From assembly GCF_000019965.1 (NCBI RefSeq), contig NC_010571.1:3171001-3235000 (forward strand): 64,000 bases of DNA, written 5' to 3'. The DNA is from Opitutus terrae PB90-1 (GTDB lineage: Bacteria > Verrucomicrobiota > Verrucomicrobiia > Opitutales > Opitutaceae). This document shows positions 27,346 to 36,238 of this stretch, one piece after another (positions within the stretch are counted from its first letter, which is position 1; every line of letters begins with the position of its first letter). The position numbers were made by a program, and so were the translations under genes. The notes beneath the pieces are model-generated. The model saw nothing but the letters and a program-made list of their open reading frames with translations, was not told the origin of the DNA and ran no database searches.

Positions 27346-27417
27346 GTAGCCGCACGGCTTTGCCGTGCGGACGTCGCTGTGAGCCCGTGGGGACCGCGTC
27401 GTAACCGACGCGGCTAC
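27346..27417. repeat. Composite palindrome, family B
   Basis: Begins GTAGCC and ends GGCTAC. It contains two hairpins: CCGCACGG around CTTTG, and CCGCGTCG around TAAC. It lies between the PL14-like gene and thrS, so it is upstream of the thrS start. Confidence 0.7.
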
Positions 27418-27455
27418 AACACCTCGCCGGCAAGGACGGCACCCTCCGCCCGAAA

Positions 27456-28271
27456 TCAGAAGGGCGTCGCGTCGACGCGCACCGGACCGAGCAGCAGGTA
27501 TTGGTCGTGCGCCGGAGCCCAGGTCGGATCGTTGCCGCCGTAGAACACGTTGTGCATGTATTGCGTGAGCTTCCACGACTGGCCGGGTTGGAGGAAACGA
27601 AACGCGCGGTCGACGCGCAGCGCGCCGTCGATCCACAGCTTCACCAATCCATCACGCTCGGGCGTGCCGAGATCGACGCGAAGTTTTATCCGATAAGTGC
27701 GGCCGGCCTCGACGTCCTGCGCGAAGAACCGGTCCCCATATTTTTCGGTCTGTTGCGGCCAGTAGAGGTAGAGTTCGAGGTAGTTCTGCGGCGCGGCGGA
27801 GAAACGCGTGTCGCGGCGCCACATCGGGCGGACGCTCATACCATCAGGTTTGCCGAGCCCGCCGGACGGATGTGAACCGCCGCTGATCCCGGGGAGCTTG
27901 CCACCGCCGTGCGGCGGCTGGTTGTTCTGGCTGAACTCCCACTCGGGCGGAAAGTAGACTTCGTATTCGAGGGTGTAGCTGTCGGCCGGCGCCAGGTTGG
28001 CAGCGAACTTGACGCCGCTGTCGGGGCCGCCCCATTTGCCGGCAGGGAAGTCGACGCGGAGCCATTTGCGATCCGAGTTGGCGGGTTTTTCGGCGATGCT
28101 GGCTTTGCTCGGTGCGTCGAACCACTGCAGCGTGGGCCAGTCTCGGGTCGCCTCCGTTTTGGTGTAGGCTTGGCCGGCGGGCCAGCGGGCGTAGTCGACG
28201 GACCAGGCGGCCGGCGCCGCGTGTGCGACCCAGGTGGTGAGCAGCAGAAGCGGGAGAAAGAAGGGGCGCAT
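27456..28271 (-). CDS. Secreted polysaccharide lyase 14-like protein
   Basis: The 271-residue protein has a clear signal peptide (MRPFFLPLLLLTTWVAHAAPA). The mature part has the jelly-roll features of the PL14 lyase family: SYTLEYEVYFPPEWEF, KLPGISGGS, MSVRPMWRRDT, and a C-terminal KLWIDGALRVDRAFRF...HNVFYGGNDPTWAP segment. PL14 members cleave alginate or glucuronan-type uronate polymers; which polymer is degraded here cannot be read. The ATG at 28271 follows the cysS stop by 8 bases (a GTG at 28280 would overlap it), so it may be co-transcribed with cysS despite the unrelated function. Confidence 0.7.
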   Translation of the reverse strand: MRPFFLPLLLLTTWVAHAAPAAWSVDYARWPAGQAYTKTEATRDWPTLQWFDAPSKASIAEKPANSDRKWLRVDFPAGKWGGPDSGVKFAANLAPADSYTLEYEVYFPPEWEFSQNNQPPHGGGKLPGISGGSHPSGGLGKPDGMSVRPMWRRDTRFSAAPQNYLELYLYWPQQTEKYGDRFFAQDVEAGRTYRIKLRVDLGTPERDGLVKLWIDGALRVDRAFRFLQPGQSWKLTQYMHNVFYGGNDPTWAPAHDQYLLLGPVRVDATPF

Positions 28272-28279
28272 GAGCGGCA

Positions 28280-29653
28280 CTACTTTTTTGCCGGTTCGAG
28301 CGAGTAGCCGTCTTTGCGGTCGAGCATCGACCAGCCGGCAGCAGCGATCTCCTTGCGGAGCGCATCGGCGGTGGCAAAATCCTTGGCCTGCTTCGCGGCC
28401 CAGCGTTTCTCGGCGAGCGCGGTCACCTCGGCGGGGACTTCGGCTTTCGGCGCCGTAGGCGCATCGAGCTTGAGGCCGAGCGCGAACATCACACGGTCGA
28501 ACGACTCGACGTCGGCCTCACCTTTGCCCCGGTTCACGATTGTGAACAGCGCGCCGAGCGCCGCGGGCGTGTTGAGGTCGTCCTCCAGCGCCGCGATCAC
28601 TGGCGCGAACACGTGATGGGCAGCCCCGCCCGCCGCGAGCGTAGCGCGATAGGCGCGCAGCGTCGCGAGCGCCTTCTCTGCGGCGTGCAGCGAATCGAGG
28701 GTGAAGTTGAGCTGCTTGCGCGGGTGGCCGGAGAGCAGCGCATAGCGCACGGCCATCGGCGAGAAACCCTTCTGCTTCAGGTCGTCGAGCGTGTAGAGGT
28801 TGCCGAGGCTCTTGCTCATCTTCTTGCCGTCGACCAGCAGGTGCTCGCTGTGATACCAGTGCCGCGAGAACTGCACGCCGTTGCAGCATTCGCTCTGCGC
28901 GATCTCGTTTTCGTGGTGCGGGAACAGCAGGTCGACGCCGCCGGTGTGCAAATCGATTGTCTCGCCGAGATGCTTCTTGCTCATCGCGCTGCACTCGATG
29001 TGCCAGCCCGGCCGACCACGGCCCCACGGACTGTCCCAACTGTTTTCGCCGTCGTCGGGCTTGTGCGCTTTCCACAGCGCGAAATCGCTGCCGTCTTCCT
29101 TCTCGTCCGCATCAACCGCCTGCGACTTGCCGGCGAGCGCGCTGCCGATCTGCAGCTCGCGCTCCTTCACCCGTGAGAGCCGGCCATAGTCGGAGAACGA
29201 CGACACCTTGAAATACACCGAGCCATCCGCCGCGCGGTAGGCGTTGCCCTTCTGCATCAGGCAATCGATCATGTCGACCTGCTCGCGGATGTGTCCGGTC
29301 GCGGTCGGCTCGATGTGCGGCGGCAGGCAGTTCAACGCGGCGCAATCGGCGTGGAACTTGTCCGTCCACTGGCGCGTGACGTCGGCGAGGGGGCGGCCTT
29401 CGTCGCGGGCGCGCTTGATCGTCTTGTCGTCGACGTCGGTGAGATTCCGGACGTGCTTCACCTTCGGGGCGCCAAACTCCAGCTCGAGCATGCGACGGAG
29501 GATGTCGTTTACCACGAAGGTCCGGAAGTTGCCGATGTGCGCCGGGGCATAAACAGTCGGGCCGCAGTTGTAGAAACGGAAAACGCCATCCGGATGCGAG
29601 GGCTGGAGTTCGCGGAGATTGCGGGTGAGCGAGTCGAAGAGCTTGAGCGCCAT
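28280..29653 (-). CDS. cysS: Cysteinyl-tRNA synthetase
   Basis: CysRS charges tRNA-Cys. The 457-residue class I enzyme has the zinc Cys in FYNCGPTVY, the HIGH-like [20 protein letters not shown], the zinc ligands in HIECSAM and [12 protein letters not shown], and KMSKSLGN. The C-terminal helical domain ends in [17 protein letters not shown]. Length and domain order are standard. The start ATG 29653 matches the family start ([10 protein letters not shown]). Confidence 0.97.
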   Translation of the reverse strand: MALKLFDSLTRNLRELQPSHPDGVFRFYNCGPTVYAPAHIGNFRTFVVNDILRRMLELEFGAPKVKHVRNLTDVDDKTIKRARDEGRPLADVTRQWTDKFHADCAALNCLPPHIEPTATGHIREQVDMIDCLMQKGNAYRAADGSVYFKVSSFSDYGRLSRVKERELQIGSALAGKSQAVDADEKEDGSDFALWKAHKPDDGENSWDSPWGRGRPGWHIECSAMSKKHLGETIDLHTGGVDLLFPHHENEIAQSECCNGVQFSRHWYHSEHLLVDGKKMSKSLGNLYTLDDLKQKGFSPMAVRYALLSGHPRKQLNFTLDSLHAAEKALATLRAYRATLAAGGAAHHVFAPVIAALEDDLNTPAALGALFTIVNRGKGEADVESFDRVMFALGLKLDAPTAPKAEVPAEVTALAEKRWAAKQAKDFATADALRKEIAAAGWSMLDRKDGYSLEPAKK

Positions 29654-29790
29654 GGCGGGAAGGGAACGAGCAACGTGGAGGAAAATTTGGCGAAGCGAAA
29701 TGTTTGTTTTTGACGGCCGGCAACTCGGCTGGACGCAGGGCGCCGGCTCCAGATCCGTCGGCGTCGGCCGATAAGAACAGATTGCCTGCC

Positions 29791-31857
29791 ATGGACGCGT
29801 CCCCCGAGCCTGAGCCCAAGTCGGTCCTCCGAACGACCACGCGCGCCGGCGGCAAGGCGGCGCGCTGGCGACTGCCCCGCTGGCCGGTGCTGGTCGGGAT
29901 GGTGGGCGTGGGCGCGGCCGTGACGACCGGCACGCTCGTCAAACGCCGCGTGGACGCACGGCAGCACGCCGAGATCCAGGCGATCCGGATGGAGGTGAAT
30001 GCCTCGCGGTCCGAACTCGCGGTCTATTGGGCGCGGGTGGTGAGTTTGCGAGCCGAGGCGGAGCGGATGCGTGCGGCCGCCGAATCGAGCCGGGTGGAAC
30101 CGGCGAAGTCCTGGACGCGGGCCCGCGCGCGCTGTTTCGATGGGTTCGTCGAGCGGGTGCATCGCCGTGCCGACGAGGTAGCGTTCGACGAGCAAAGCAA
30201 AGCGATCGAGGCCGCGTGCGCGCGGGGCGACGTAGCCGCGGCGCGGGCGGGCTTGCTGCAGTTGACCTCGGTCAGTTTCCCGTCGACGGCAAAACTCGCC
30301 GCGTTGAAAGCCGAGGCGTATCTGCAGCCGCTGGCGGAGTTCAGCCGCCAGACGCCGGACTACTATCGGGCATTTCAGCAGCACGAACCGGAGGCGGCGC
30401 GCGAGGATTTCGCCGCGCTGCGGAAGGAGCTTGCCGGCGCCGAGATCGAAGCGACGACGCCGCAGCTGATGTTGAAGATGGAATTGTTCAGCACGGTCGC
30501 GCCCAAGGACGATCCGTTGCTGGAGGACATTGCGGCGCTGGCGTCGGCAGCGGATTTTTTTGAGAACCCCGATCCCGCTACGCTCGCGGCGTGGCGGCGC
30601 GCGCAGCGCGCGATCCGGATCGCGGAGTGGCCGACGGCGGCGGCCGAGATGCAGTCGATCTTGCGGACCACGGTGAGGACGCGGCAGCCCTTCCGGGCAG
30701 CGTACGGGCGGGCAATCCTGCAGAACAAGCCGGACGATCCCGGCGCGGCGTATCCGTATTTGGAAGAGGCCGCGGCCGCGGGCGACGCGGCGGCGCGGGC
30801 GTGGGTGGTGCAGCAGGATCTGGCGCAGGGCCGCACCGCGCAGGCGTTGCGCTGGCTGGAAGTCGGCGCGATGGCGGGCGACAAGGAGAACGCGGCCAAA
30901 CTACTCGAACTTTATGCCCTGCCGCGGACGGCGGTGCCGCGCGATCCGAAACGGGAAACCGGCGTGCTTTTGCGGCTCGCCGCGGGACCCGATGCGCCGC
31001 CGCTTGTCGCTATGCTGCTCGCGCGACATTACGAGGAGGGCGGCGGGTTGCCGACCTCGCCGGCGAAGGCGTTCGCCTGCTATCGGGAAGCCGCGGAGAA
31101 GAAACACGTGCCGGCGTTTGCGGAGGTCGCGCGACGTTATCTGCAGGGCGACGGCATCGCGGCGGACCCGGATCAGGCGCGCGACTGGGCGTGCCGGGCG
31201 TTCGCCGCGGGCGAGCAGGAAGCGGCGTTGCCGCTGCTCATCGAGCTGATGAACACCGCGCCGGAGCGAACGGCGCCGGCGGTGCAGCAGATGTTCGAGC
31301 AGGAGCAAGTCGCGGGCGCGGCCGGGTTCGACGACACGCGGATCGGCGGGCCGAGCATGGCGCAGCTGCAGATGCAGCTCGCGCGGTTCTTCGATCAAGC
31401 GGGCGACTACGCGCAGGCGGCAAAGTTTTATGAGAAATCCGGCAGCCGGGATCCGGCGGTGATAAAACGCCGCGGCGAGCTCACCACCGTGCGGCCGTGC
31501 GAAACCTGTGGTGGCGTCGGCAAGGTCAGACAGTCGCCGCCGTGCCCGACGTGCGAGGGCAAGGGCACGGTGCTTTGCCCGTTGTGCGACGGCCGCGGGT
31601 ATAACTTTGCGCCGGGGAGTCCGCCGTGTTCGACCTGCGGCGGATCCGGACAGGTGCGGCAGGACGGCCACGTGTTCGCGTGCTCGACCTGCGGCGGCAC
31701 GGGCAAGGCGAAGAGCAGCGTGATCAAGCAGCCCTGTCCGAATTGCGCGCAGGGCAGGGCGGCGTGCCGCGAATGCGGCGGCACGGGCCGGCGCACGGTG
31801 CTGAAAGAGTGTCCGGACTGTCATGGAACAGGCGCCCGCGCGCTGGCGGACCAGTAG
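29791..31857 (+). CDS. Membrane-anchored Sel1-repeat protein with DnaJ-type zinc-finger tail
   Basis: A 688-residue protein with one membrane segment near the N-terminus (LVGMVGVGAAVTTGTLV), then a helical region and a coiled stretch (~80-260). Sel1-like repeats follow (ARHYEEGGGLPTSPAKAFACY, ARRYLQGDGIAADPDQARDW and less clear ones, ~320-540). From residue 570 to the end there are eight CxxC-type knuckles, most as CxxCxGxG (CETCGGVG, CPTCEGKG, CPLCDGRG, CSTCGGSG, CSTCGGTG, CPNCAQG, CRECGGTG, CPDCHGTG), as in the zinc-binding domain of DnaJ but twice as many and with no J domain. It probably acts as a protein-binding scaffold at the membrane; no target is known. A TTG at 29704 is an alternative start. 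Confidence 0.75.
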   Translation: MDASPEPEPKSVLRTTTRAGGKAARWRLPRWPVLVGMVGVGAAVTTGTLVKRRVDARQHAEIQAIRMEVNASRSELAVYWARVVSLRAEAERMRAAAESSRVEPAKSWTRARARCFDGFVERVHRRADEVAFDEQSKAIEAACARGDVAAARAGLLQLTSVSFPSTAKLAALKAEAYLQPLAEFSRQTPDYYRAFQQHEPEAAREDFAALRKELAGAEIEATTPQLMLKMELFSTVAPKDDPLLEDIAALASAADFFENPDPATLAAWRRAQRAIRIAEWPTAAAEMQSILRTTVRTRQPFRAAYGRAILQNKPDDPGAAYPYLEEAAAAGDAAARAWVVQQDLAQGRTAQALRWLEVGAMAGDKENAAKLLELYALPRTAVPRDPKRETGVLLRLAAGPDAPPLVAMLLARHYEEGGGLPTSPAKAFACYREAAEKKHVPAFAEVARRYLQGDGIAADPDQARDWACRAFAAGEQEAALPLLIELMNTAPERTAPAVQQMFEQEQVAGAAGFDDTRIGGPSMAQLQMQLARFFDQAGDYAQAAKFYEKSGSRDPAVIKRRGELTTVRPCETCGGVGKVRQSPPCPTCEGKGTVLCPLCDGRGYNFAPGSPPCSTCGGSGQVRQDGHVFACSTCGGTGKAKSSVIKQPCPNCAQGRAACRECGGTGRRTVLKECPDCHGTGARALADQ

Positions 31858-31962
31858 CCGGGCAACGCTCGGCTGACGCATCCGGGTCAAGGGATGCGCA
31901 GTCGCGGCCGAAAAACGGGTGGTGCGCGGCTGTGGACGTGTGTTAGGTTGACCGCTCACACC

Positions 31963-32976
31963 ATGGCTGAATCCTTCAAACTCGATCTTACCCAGCGCCC
32001 GCGCCGGCTGCGCCGCACGGCCAGCCTGCGCCAGCTCGTCACCGAGACGGTGCTGCGACCGGCGGACTTCATCGCGCCGTTGTTCGTCATCGACGGCAAA
32101 TCGGCGCCGCAACCGATCGCCTCGATGCCGGGCGTGTCGCGGTTCGCCATCAACGATCTGGTGAAGGAGTGCCGCGCCCTGGCGAAGCTCGGCGTGCCGG
32201 CGGTGGCGCTGTTTCCCAAACTGGATGCGCGGCTGAAGGACGAGGAAGGCACCGCGGCGTTGCACGAGGACGCGCTGATTCTGCGCGCGGTGCGCGCGGT
32301 GAAGAAGGCGGTGCCGGAACTGACGATCATGACCGACATCGCGCTCGATCCCTATACGACGCACGGCCACGACGGCGTGCTCACGCCGGCGCGCGACGAC
32401 GTCGACAATGATCGCACGGTGGAGATTCTGGTGAAGATGGCGGTGCTGCATGCGCGCGCGGGCGTCGATCTGGTGGCACCGAGCGACATGATGGACGGCC
32501 GCGTCGGCGCGATCCGCCAAGCGCTCGACGCCGCAGGCTGCACCGGCACGGGGATCATGGCGTATTCGGTCAAGTTCGCCTCGGCCTACTACGGTCCGTT
32601 CCGCGATGCCGTGGGCAGCGCGACGGCGGCGGGCACGCACCTGCTCAGCAAAGCGACGTATCAGCTCGATCCGGCCAACCGGCGGACGGCAATGACGGAG
32701 CTGGCGCTCGATGAAGCGGAAGGCGCGGACATCGTGATGGTGAAACCGGCCGGACCTTACCTCGACATCATCCGCGACGTGCGCAACGCGACGAACAAGC
32801 CCGTCGCGGCGTATCAAGTTTCGGGTGAGTACGCGCAGCTACAAGCGGCCGCGAAGCTGGGCTGGCTCGACTTGGCGCGGACGCGGCACGAGTCGCTGCT
32901 CGCGATCAAGCGGGCGGGCGCGGACATGATCCTGACGTATTTCGCGAAGGAAATGGCGACGGAGCTGAAGAGGTAG
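31963..32976 (+). CDS. hemB: Delta-aminolevulinic acid dehydratase (porphobilinogen synthase)
   Basis: HemB condenses two 5-aminolevulinate molecules to porphobilinogen. The 337-residue protein shows RPRRLRRTASLRQLV at the start, the two catalytic lysines in MAYSVKFASAYYGPFRDA and MVKPAGPYLDI, and DVDNDRTV. The metal-site region reads TDIALDPYTTHGHDG, with Asp where zinc enzymes have Cys, so it is predicted to be a Mg-dependent, zinc-independent type. ATG 31963 gives the family start; the frame opens earlier, at 31894. Confidence 0.97.
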   Translation: MAESFKLDLTQRPRRLRRTASLRQLVTETVLRPADFIAPLFVIDGKSAPQPIASMPGVSRFAINDLVKECRALAKLGVPAVALFPKLDARLKDEEGTAALHEDALILRAVRAVKKAVPELTIMTDIALDPYTTHGHDGVLTPARDDVDNDRTVEILVKMAVLHARAGVDLVAPSDMMDGRVGAIRQALDAAGCTGTGIMAYSVKFASAYYGPFRDAVGSATAAGTHLLSKATYQLDPANRRTAMTELALDEAEGADIVMVKPAGPYLDIIRDVRNATNKPVAAYQVSGEYAQLQAAAKLGWLDLARTRHESLLAIKRAGADMILTYFAKEMATELKR

Positions 32977-32998
32977 CGCTGAAGAGCTTGAAAGGTGC

Positions 32999-33027
32999 GT
33001 AGGGCCGCGACGAGGGCGTCGCGGCTC
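32999..33027. repeat. Hairpin with conserved AGGG loop
   Basis: GTAGG followed by perfect 9-bp stem GCCGCGACG / CGTCGCGGC around AGGG (33004-33025). The core is identical to the stem of the thrS terminator. There is no T tract here, so it is not an intrinsic terminator for hemB. Confidence 0.65.
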
Positions 33028-33102
33028 CATCAACTCCGGCCGAGCGGGCGGGATCCGACGTTCGCTGAAGGCTGCGCCGGACAGACTGCCCGCGCTGCCG
33101 AG

Positions 33103-33693
33103 CTAAAACGGCGAGCGCGGCACTTGGATCGCGTCGCCGGGCACGAGTCGCGGATCCTGCTCCGGGCGTTTTTGCGCGAGCTTCACGTCGACGTCGTAGC
33201 TCTTCTGGTCGCGGACGAGGCTGACGCGCGTTTCCTTCGCATAAAGGCTGAAGCCGCCGGCGGCCTGGATCGCTTTGGCGACGGTGAGATCAGGCGTCCA
33301 CACGATCCGGCCCGGCCGCATCACCTCGCCGCCGACATACACGAACCGTTCGGTGACGGAGACCGAAACGTCGACGGCGTTGTAGATTTTTCGCGCGAGG
33401 TAAGTTTCGCGAATCCGCGTGGCGAGTTCGCCGGCGTTTAGACCCGCGGCGGAAACCGGTCCGATGAATGGCAGGCTGATGCTGCCCTGATCGTCAATCT
33501 GCACGGCTTGGGTGCTGGGATCAGGCACACCCTGCAGCGAAACCGTGAGGCTGTCGCCGCCGCGCAGTTGAGCCGAGGAGGTGGCGGACGGGATCTCAGG
33601 ATTTGGGCCGCCGACGGTGCCGTCCGTCACACAGCCCGCGAGAGCCAGAACCGCAGCGGCGAGGGGGGACAGCGAGGCACGGCGGAAACGCAT
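33103..33693 (-). CDS. Wza-like polysaccharide export lipoprotein
   Basis: The 196-residue protein has a lipoprotein signal peptide (LAAAVLALAGC lipobox), a polysaccharide export domain (GGDSLTVSLQGVP, VQIDDQGSISLPFIGPVSAAGLNAGELATRI) and an SLBB domain (FVYVGGEVMRPGRIVWTPDLTVAKAIQAAGG) ending LVPGDAIQVPRSPF. Proteins of this family form the outer-membrane exit channel for capsule or exopolysaccharide. It is short compared with Wza and has no adjacent export partners; the nearest polysaccharide genes are at 51-56 kb. Confidence 0.9.
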   Translation of the reverse strand: MRFRRASLSPLAAAVLALAGCVTDGTVGGPNPEIPSATSSAQLRGGDSLTVSLQGVPDPSTQAVQIDDQGSISLPFIGPVSAAGLNAGELATRIRETYLARKIYNAVDVSVSVTERFVYVGGEVMRPGRIVWTPDLTVAKAIQAAGGFSLYAKETRVSLVRDQKSYDVDVKLAQKRPEQDPRLVPGDAIQVPRSPF

Positions 33694-33743
33694 GCGGCGA
33701 GCGTGGGTGCGCCAGCCCGCGAACGCAACGTCGGGATCGAGGA

Positions 33744-33876
33744 GTGGCGCGGGCGTCCCGCCCGTGTGGAGGTGCGGGCAGAATGATTTGGCGGCAAGAG
33801 AAGAGTGGAAAGAGGGGCATCGCTGCGCTCACGCGCAGGGCCACGAAAACACCCAGGGGCGGGACGCCCGTGCCAC
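33744..33876. repeat. Family C element with terminal inverted repeats
   Basis: The left end (33744-33763, GTGGCGCGGGCGTCCCGCCC) is the reverse complement of the right end (33857-33876) with one mismatch, giving a 133-base MITE-like unit without coding capacity. Half-copies occur at 1464-1483 and 61123-61145. Confidence 0.6.
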
Positions 33877-33880
33877 AGGC

Positions 33881-33912
33881 AAAAAAAGGGCGGTCCGAAA
33901 ATAGGACCGCCC
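33881..33912 (-). terminator. Rho-independent terminator of the acidic-tail gene
   Basis: On the minus strand, stem GGGCGGTCC / GGACCGCCC with a 7-base loop runs into seven T. It lies 24 bases after the stop codon of the gene at 33937-34722. Confidence 0.92.
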
Positions 33913-33936
33913 GAAAGGGTGCGGAACGGCAGTCGC

Positions 33937-34722
33937 TCAGCGCTTGCCGCGGGCCTTGCGCTTCGGCTTTTCGTCTTCGTCGTCCGGCTTTTCGTCCTCG
34001 TCCTCGTCGTCCTCGTCCTTGTCCTTGTCGCCGTCTTCGTCGTCGTCGCCGTCCTCATCTTCATCCTCGTCCCATTTCAGCGACTCGTCATTCTTCAGCT
34101 TCTCCTCTTCCTCTTCATCGAGTTCGGGGAGATCGTCGGTGTCGGCGTCTTCGTCGTCGCTCTTCACCGGCTGCTCTTCGTCGGACTCGTAGCCGGCGGG
34201 CATGAAGTCGAGGATCGCGGTGAGCTCCTCGAAGGAGTGGACGGCCTTGCCCTCGATGAAGTGGCTGTTCTGGTCCTCGCGCAGTTCGTCCTCGACCTCG
34301 TCGAGAGTGAGCTTGGATTCAAACTCGAACAGATCGTTGAGCATCTTCACGCGGCAGCGCGTGAGGTGATCGAGCAGGTCGGCGTAGGGCCCGTTTTCCT
34401 CATCGAGAATATCGGGCAGCGCGAACAGCTTTTCGTCCGACTCGAAGAGTGATTCCTTCGTGCGCTTGAGCCGGACTTTGCCACTGCCGAGATCCCTCTC
34501 GATGCGGAAAAGGATGAATGCCCGCTCCATCACGTCCTGGTCGAAGCCATAGTCGCGCAGCGGATCGACGAGATCGATCAAGTGCGCGAGCTGACGCGGG
34601 TCGATGATGCTGAGACCGTCGACGTCCCACCGGACCGGATCGCTGGTTTCCGCGACCCACCAGTTGTGATCCTCGCCGAGACGCACGATGCACCAGTCGA
34701 GAGTGGAAGTAGCTTTGGGCAT
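33937..34722 (-). CDS. Hypothetical protein with long acidic tail and basic end
   Basis: 261 residues from ATG 34722. Residues 1-180 look like a folded domain (STLDWCIVRLGEDHNWWVAE, PRQLAHLIDLVDPLRDYGFD, TRCRVKMLNDLFEFESKLTLDEVEDELRED). Residues ~190-250 are almost only Asp/Glu (with some Lys), and the protein ends in a basic KRKARGKR. I do not recognise the family. Acidic tails of this sort occur on histone- or ribosome-associated proteins and on RNA polymerase delta-like factors, but that is analogy only. Own terminator downstream; divergent from pyrD with 185 bases between. Confidence 0.8.
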   Translation of the reverse strand: MPKATSTLDWCIVRLGEDHNWWVAETSDPVRWDVDGLSIIDPRQLAHLIDLVDPLRDYGFDQDVMERAFILFRIERDLGSGKVRLKRTKESLFESDEKLFALPDILDEENGPYADLLDHLTRCRVKMLNDLFEFESKLTLDEVEDELREDQNSHFIEGKAVHSFEELTAILDFMPAGYESDEEQPVKSDDEDADTDDLPELDEEEEEKLKNDESLKWDEDEDEDGDDDEDGDKDKDEDDEDEDEKPDDEDEKPKRKARGKR

Positions 34723-34907
34723 GAAAAGAAAAACGGGTGGAATTTTTGCGCAGCGTGCGAGGGGTCGTTCAAAAAACAAGCACAAAAAGCATGCATTTCG
34801 CAGTTCGGCAGCAGTCGTGGCGAAGGCGGGAAAATCGTTCGGTTCCGGCCAGTTAGGATTGTCCGAAACCTTGCTTTTTCGGTCCCGGATTTCAGGCTCG
34901 TGCGGCC

Positions 34908-35966
34908 ATGGGTTCCTACTACGAGCGGGCGATCCGGCCGGTCCTGTTCCGGATGGATCCGGAGAAAGCGCATGAGCTGGCGGTGCACGGGCTCACGTTG
35001 CTGGCCAAGCTGCAGCCGGTGTGCCGGTTGCTCGAGTGGCAGCACCGGCTGCCGGCGGACTGTCGCCGGCCGGTGCGGGCATTCGGGCTCGATTTTCCGA
35101 ATGCGATCGGACTCGCCGCCGGCTTTGACAAGAACGCCACGGCCTGGCCGGCGCTCGCCGCGTTGGGCTTCGGGCATGTCGAGATCGGCACGATCACGGC
35201 GCTGGCGCAGCCGGGCAATGAGAAGCCGCGCGTGTTCCGGTTTCCCGCGGAGAAGGCGGTGATCAACCGGATGGGCTTCAACAATGAAGGCTCGGAGGCG
35301 ATCGCGCGGCGGCTTGCGCATCAGCCCGGCGTGGGCCAGCGGCGAATCCCGCTCGGAATCAATCTCGGCAAATCGAAGGTCACCGATCTCGATCAGGCGG
35401 CGCAGGATTACCTGACGAGCTTTGGCCGGTTGGCGGACCATGCCGACTACATCGCGTTGAACGTGAGCAGTCCGAACACGCCGGGACTGCGTCAACTGCA
35501 GGACGAAGCGCGGGTGCGCGAGCTGCTGGGCGCGATTTCCGCGGCCAATCGTGCGCGCCCGCGCCCGGTGCCGCTGCTCCTGAAGATCGCGCCGGATCTG
35601 ACGTTCCCGCAGATCGACGCGGTGCTGGCGGCGCTGATGGAGTTTCGGTTCGACGGGATCATCGCCACGAACACCACGCTCGCGCGTCCGGGGCCGTTTG
35701 CGGCCGCGAATCAAGCGGGCGGATTGAGCGGTCGGCCGTTGCGCCGTCGCTCGACGGAGATCATCAATTACATCGCGCGGGCGACGGCTGGAAAGCTGCC
35801 GATCATCGGCGTGGGTGGCATCGAAGATGGCGCGAGCGCGGCGGAGAAACTGGATGCGGGTGCGACGCTACTGCAGATCTACACGGGAATGATCTACCGT
35901 GGTCCGTGGCTTGCCGCGGCACTCGCGCGCGCGGTTGTCGACCGTCAGCGGCGGCACGCGGCGTAA
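34908..35966 (+). CDS. pyrD: Dihydroorotate dehydrogenase (quinone), class 2
   Basis: PyrD oxidises dihydroorotate to orotate with membrane quinone as acceptor. The 352-residue protein has the N-terminal helix typical of class 2 (YYERAIRPVLFRMDPEKAHELAV), NAIGLAAGFDKNA, GFGHVEIGTITALAQPGNEKPRVFR, the catalytic-base Ser in NVSSPNTPGLR, GINLGKSK, and the FMN phosphate site IIGVGGIEDGASA. Complements the pyrR-pyrB-pyrC operon at the end of the window. The frame before ATG 34908 holds no conserved sequence. Confidence 0.96.
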   Translation: MGSYYERAIRPVLFRMDPEKAHELAVHGLTLLAKLQPVCRLLEWQHRLPADCRRPVRAFGLDFPNAIGLAAGFDKNATAWPALAALGFGHVEIGTITALAQPGNEKPRVFRFPAEKAVINRMGFNNEGSEAIARRLAHQPGVGQRRIPLGINLGKSKVTDLDQAAQDYLTSFGRLADHADYIALNVSSPNTPGLRQLQDEARVRELLGAISAANRARPRPVPLLLKIAPDLTFPQIDAVLAALMEFRFDGIIATNTTLARPGPFAAANQAGGLSGRPLRRRSTEIINYIARATAGKLPIIGVGGIEDGASAAEKLDAGATLLQIYTGMIYRGPWLAAALARAVVDRQRRHAA

Positions 35967-35998
35967 GCGGATGGCTGCCCACGGAGGAAGGTAAGGAG

Positions 35999-36102
35999 TC
36001 CGGAGCCGGAATCATCGACCCCGGCTACAACGCTGGAGCCGCGATGCCCCCGTCGCGGCCCGAATGAACGCAAGATCGATGACGCGGCGAGGGCGCCGCG
36101 TC
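35999..36102. repeat. Cluster of palindromes after pyrD
   Basis: Includes a family B end (ACCCCGGCTAC, around 36018-36028), a GCCGCGA/TCGCGGC hairpin (about 36038-36059) and the hairpin GACGCGGCG / CGCCGCGTC around AGGG (36081-36102). The last has the same loop but swapped stem bases compared with 33004. Confidence 0.6.
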
Positions 36103-36238
36103 CCCATCGGCCATGACTTCGGGCTGCAACGCGGCGAGGGCGTGGCATCTCCATGGCACGCGGCGGAAGTTTTTGCGTGCCGGCTGACTCCAAGGCCGCG
36201 GTCGGCCCGTAATCATGGGTGAACTTCCCTTTCCAGCC

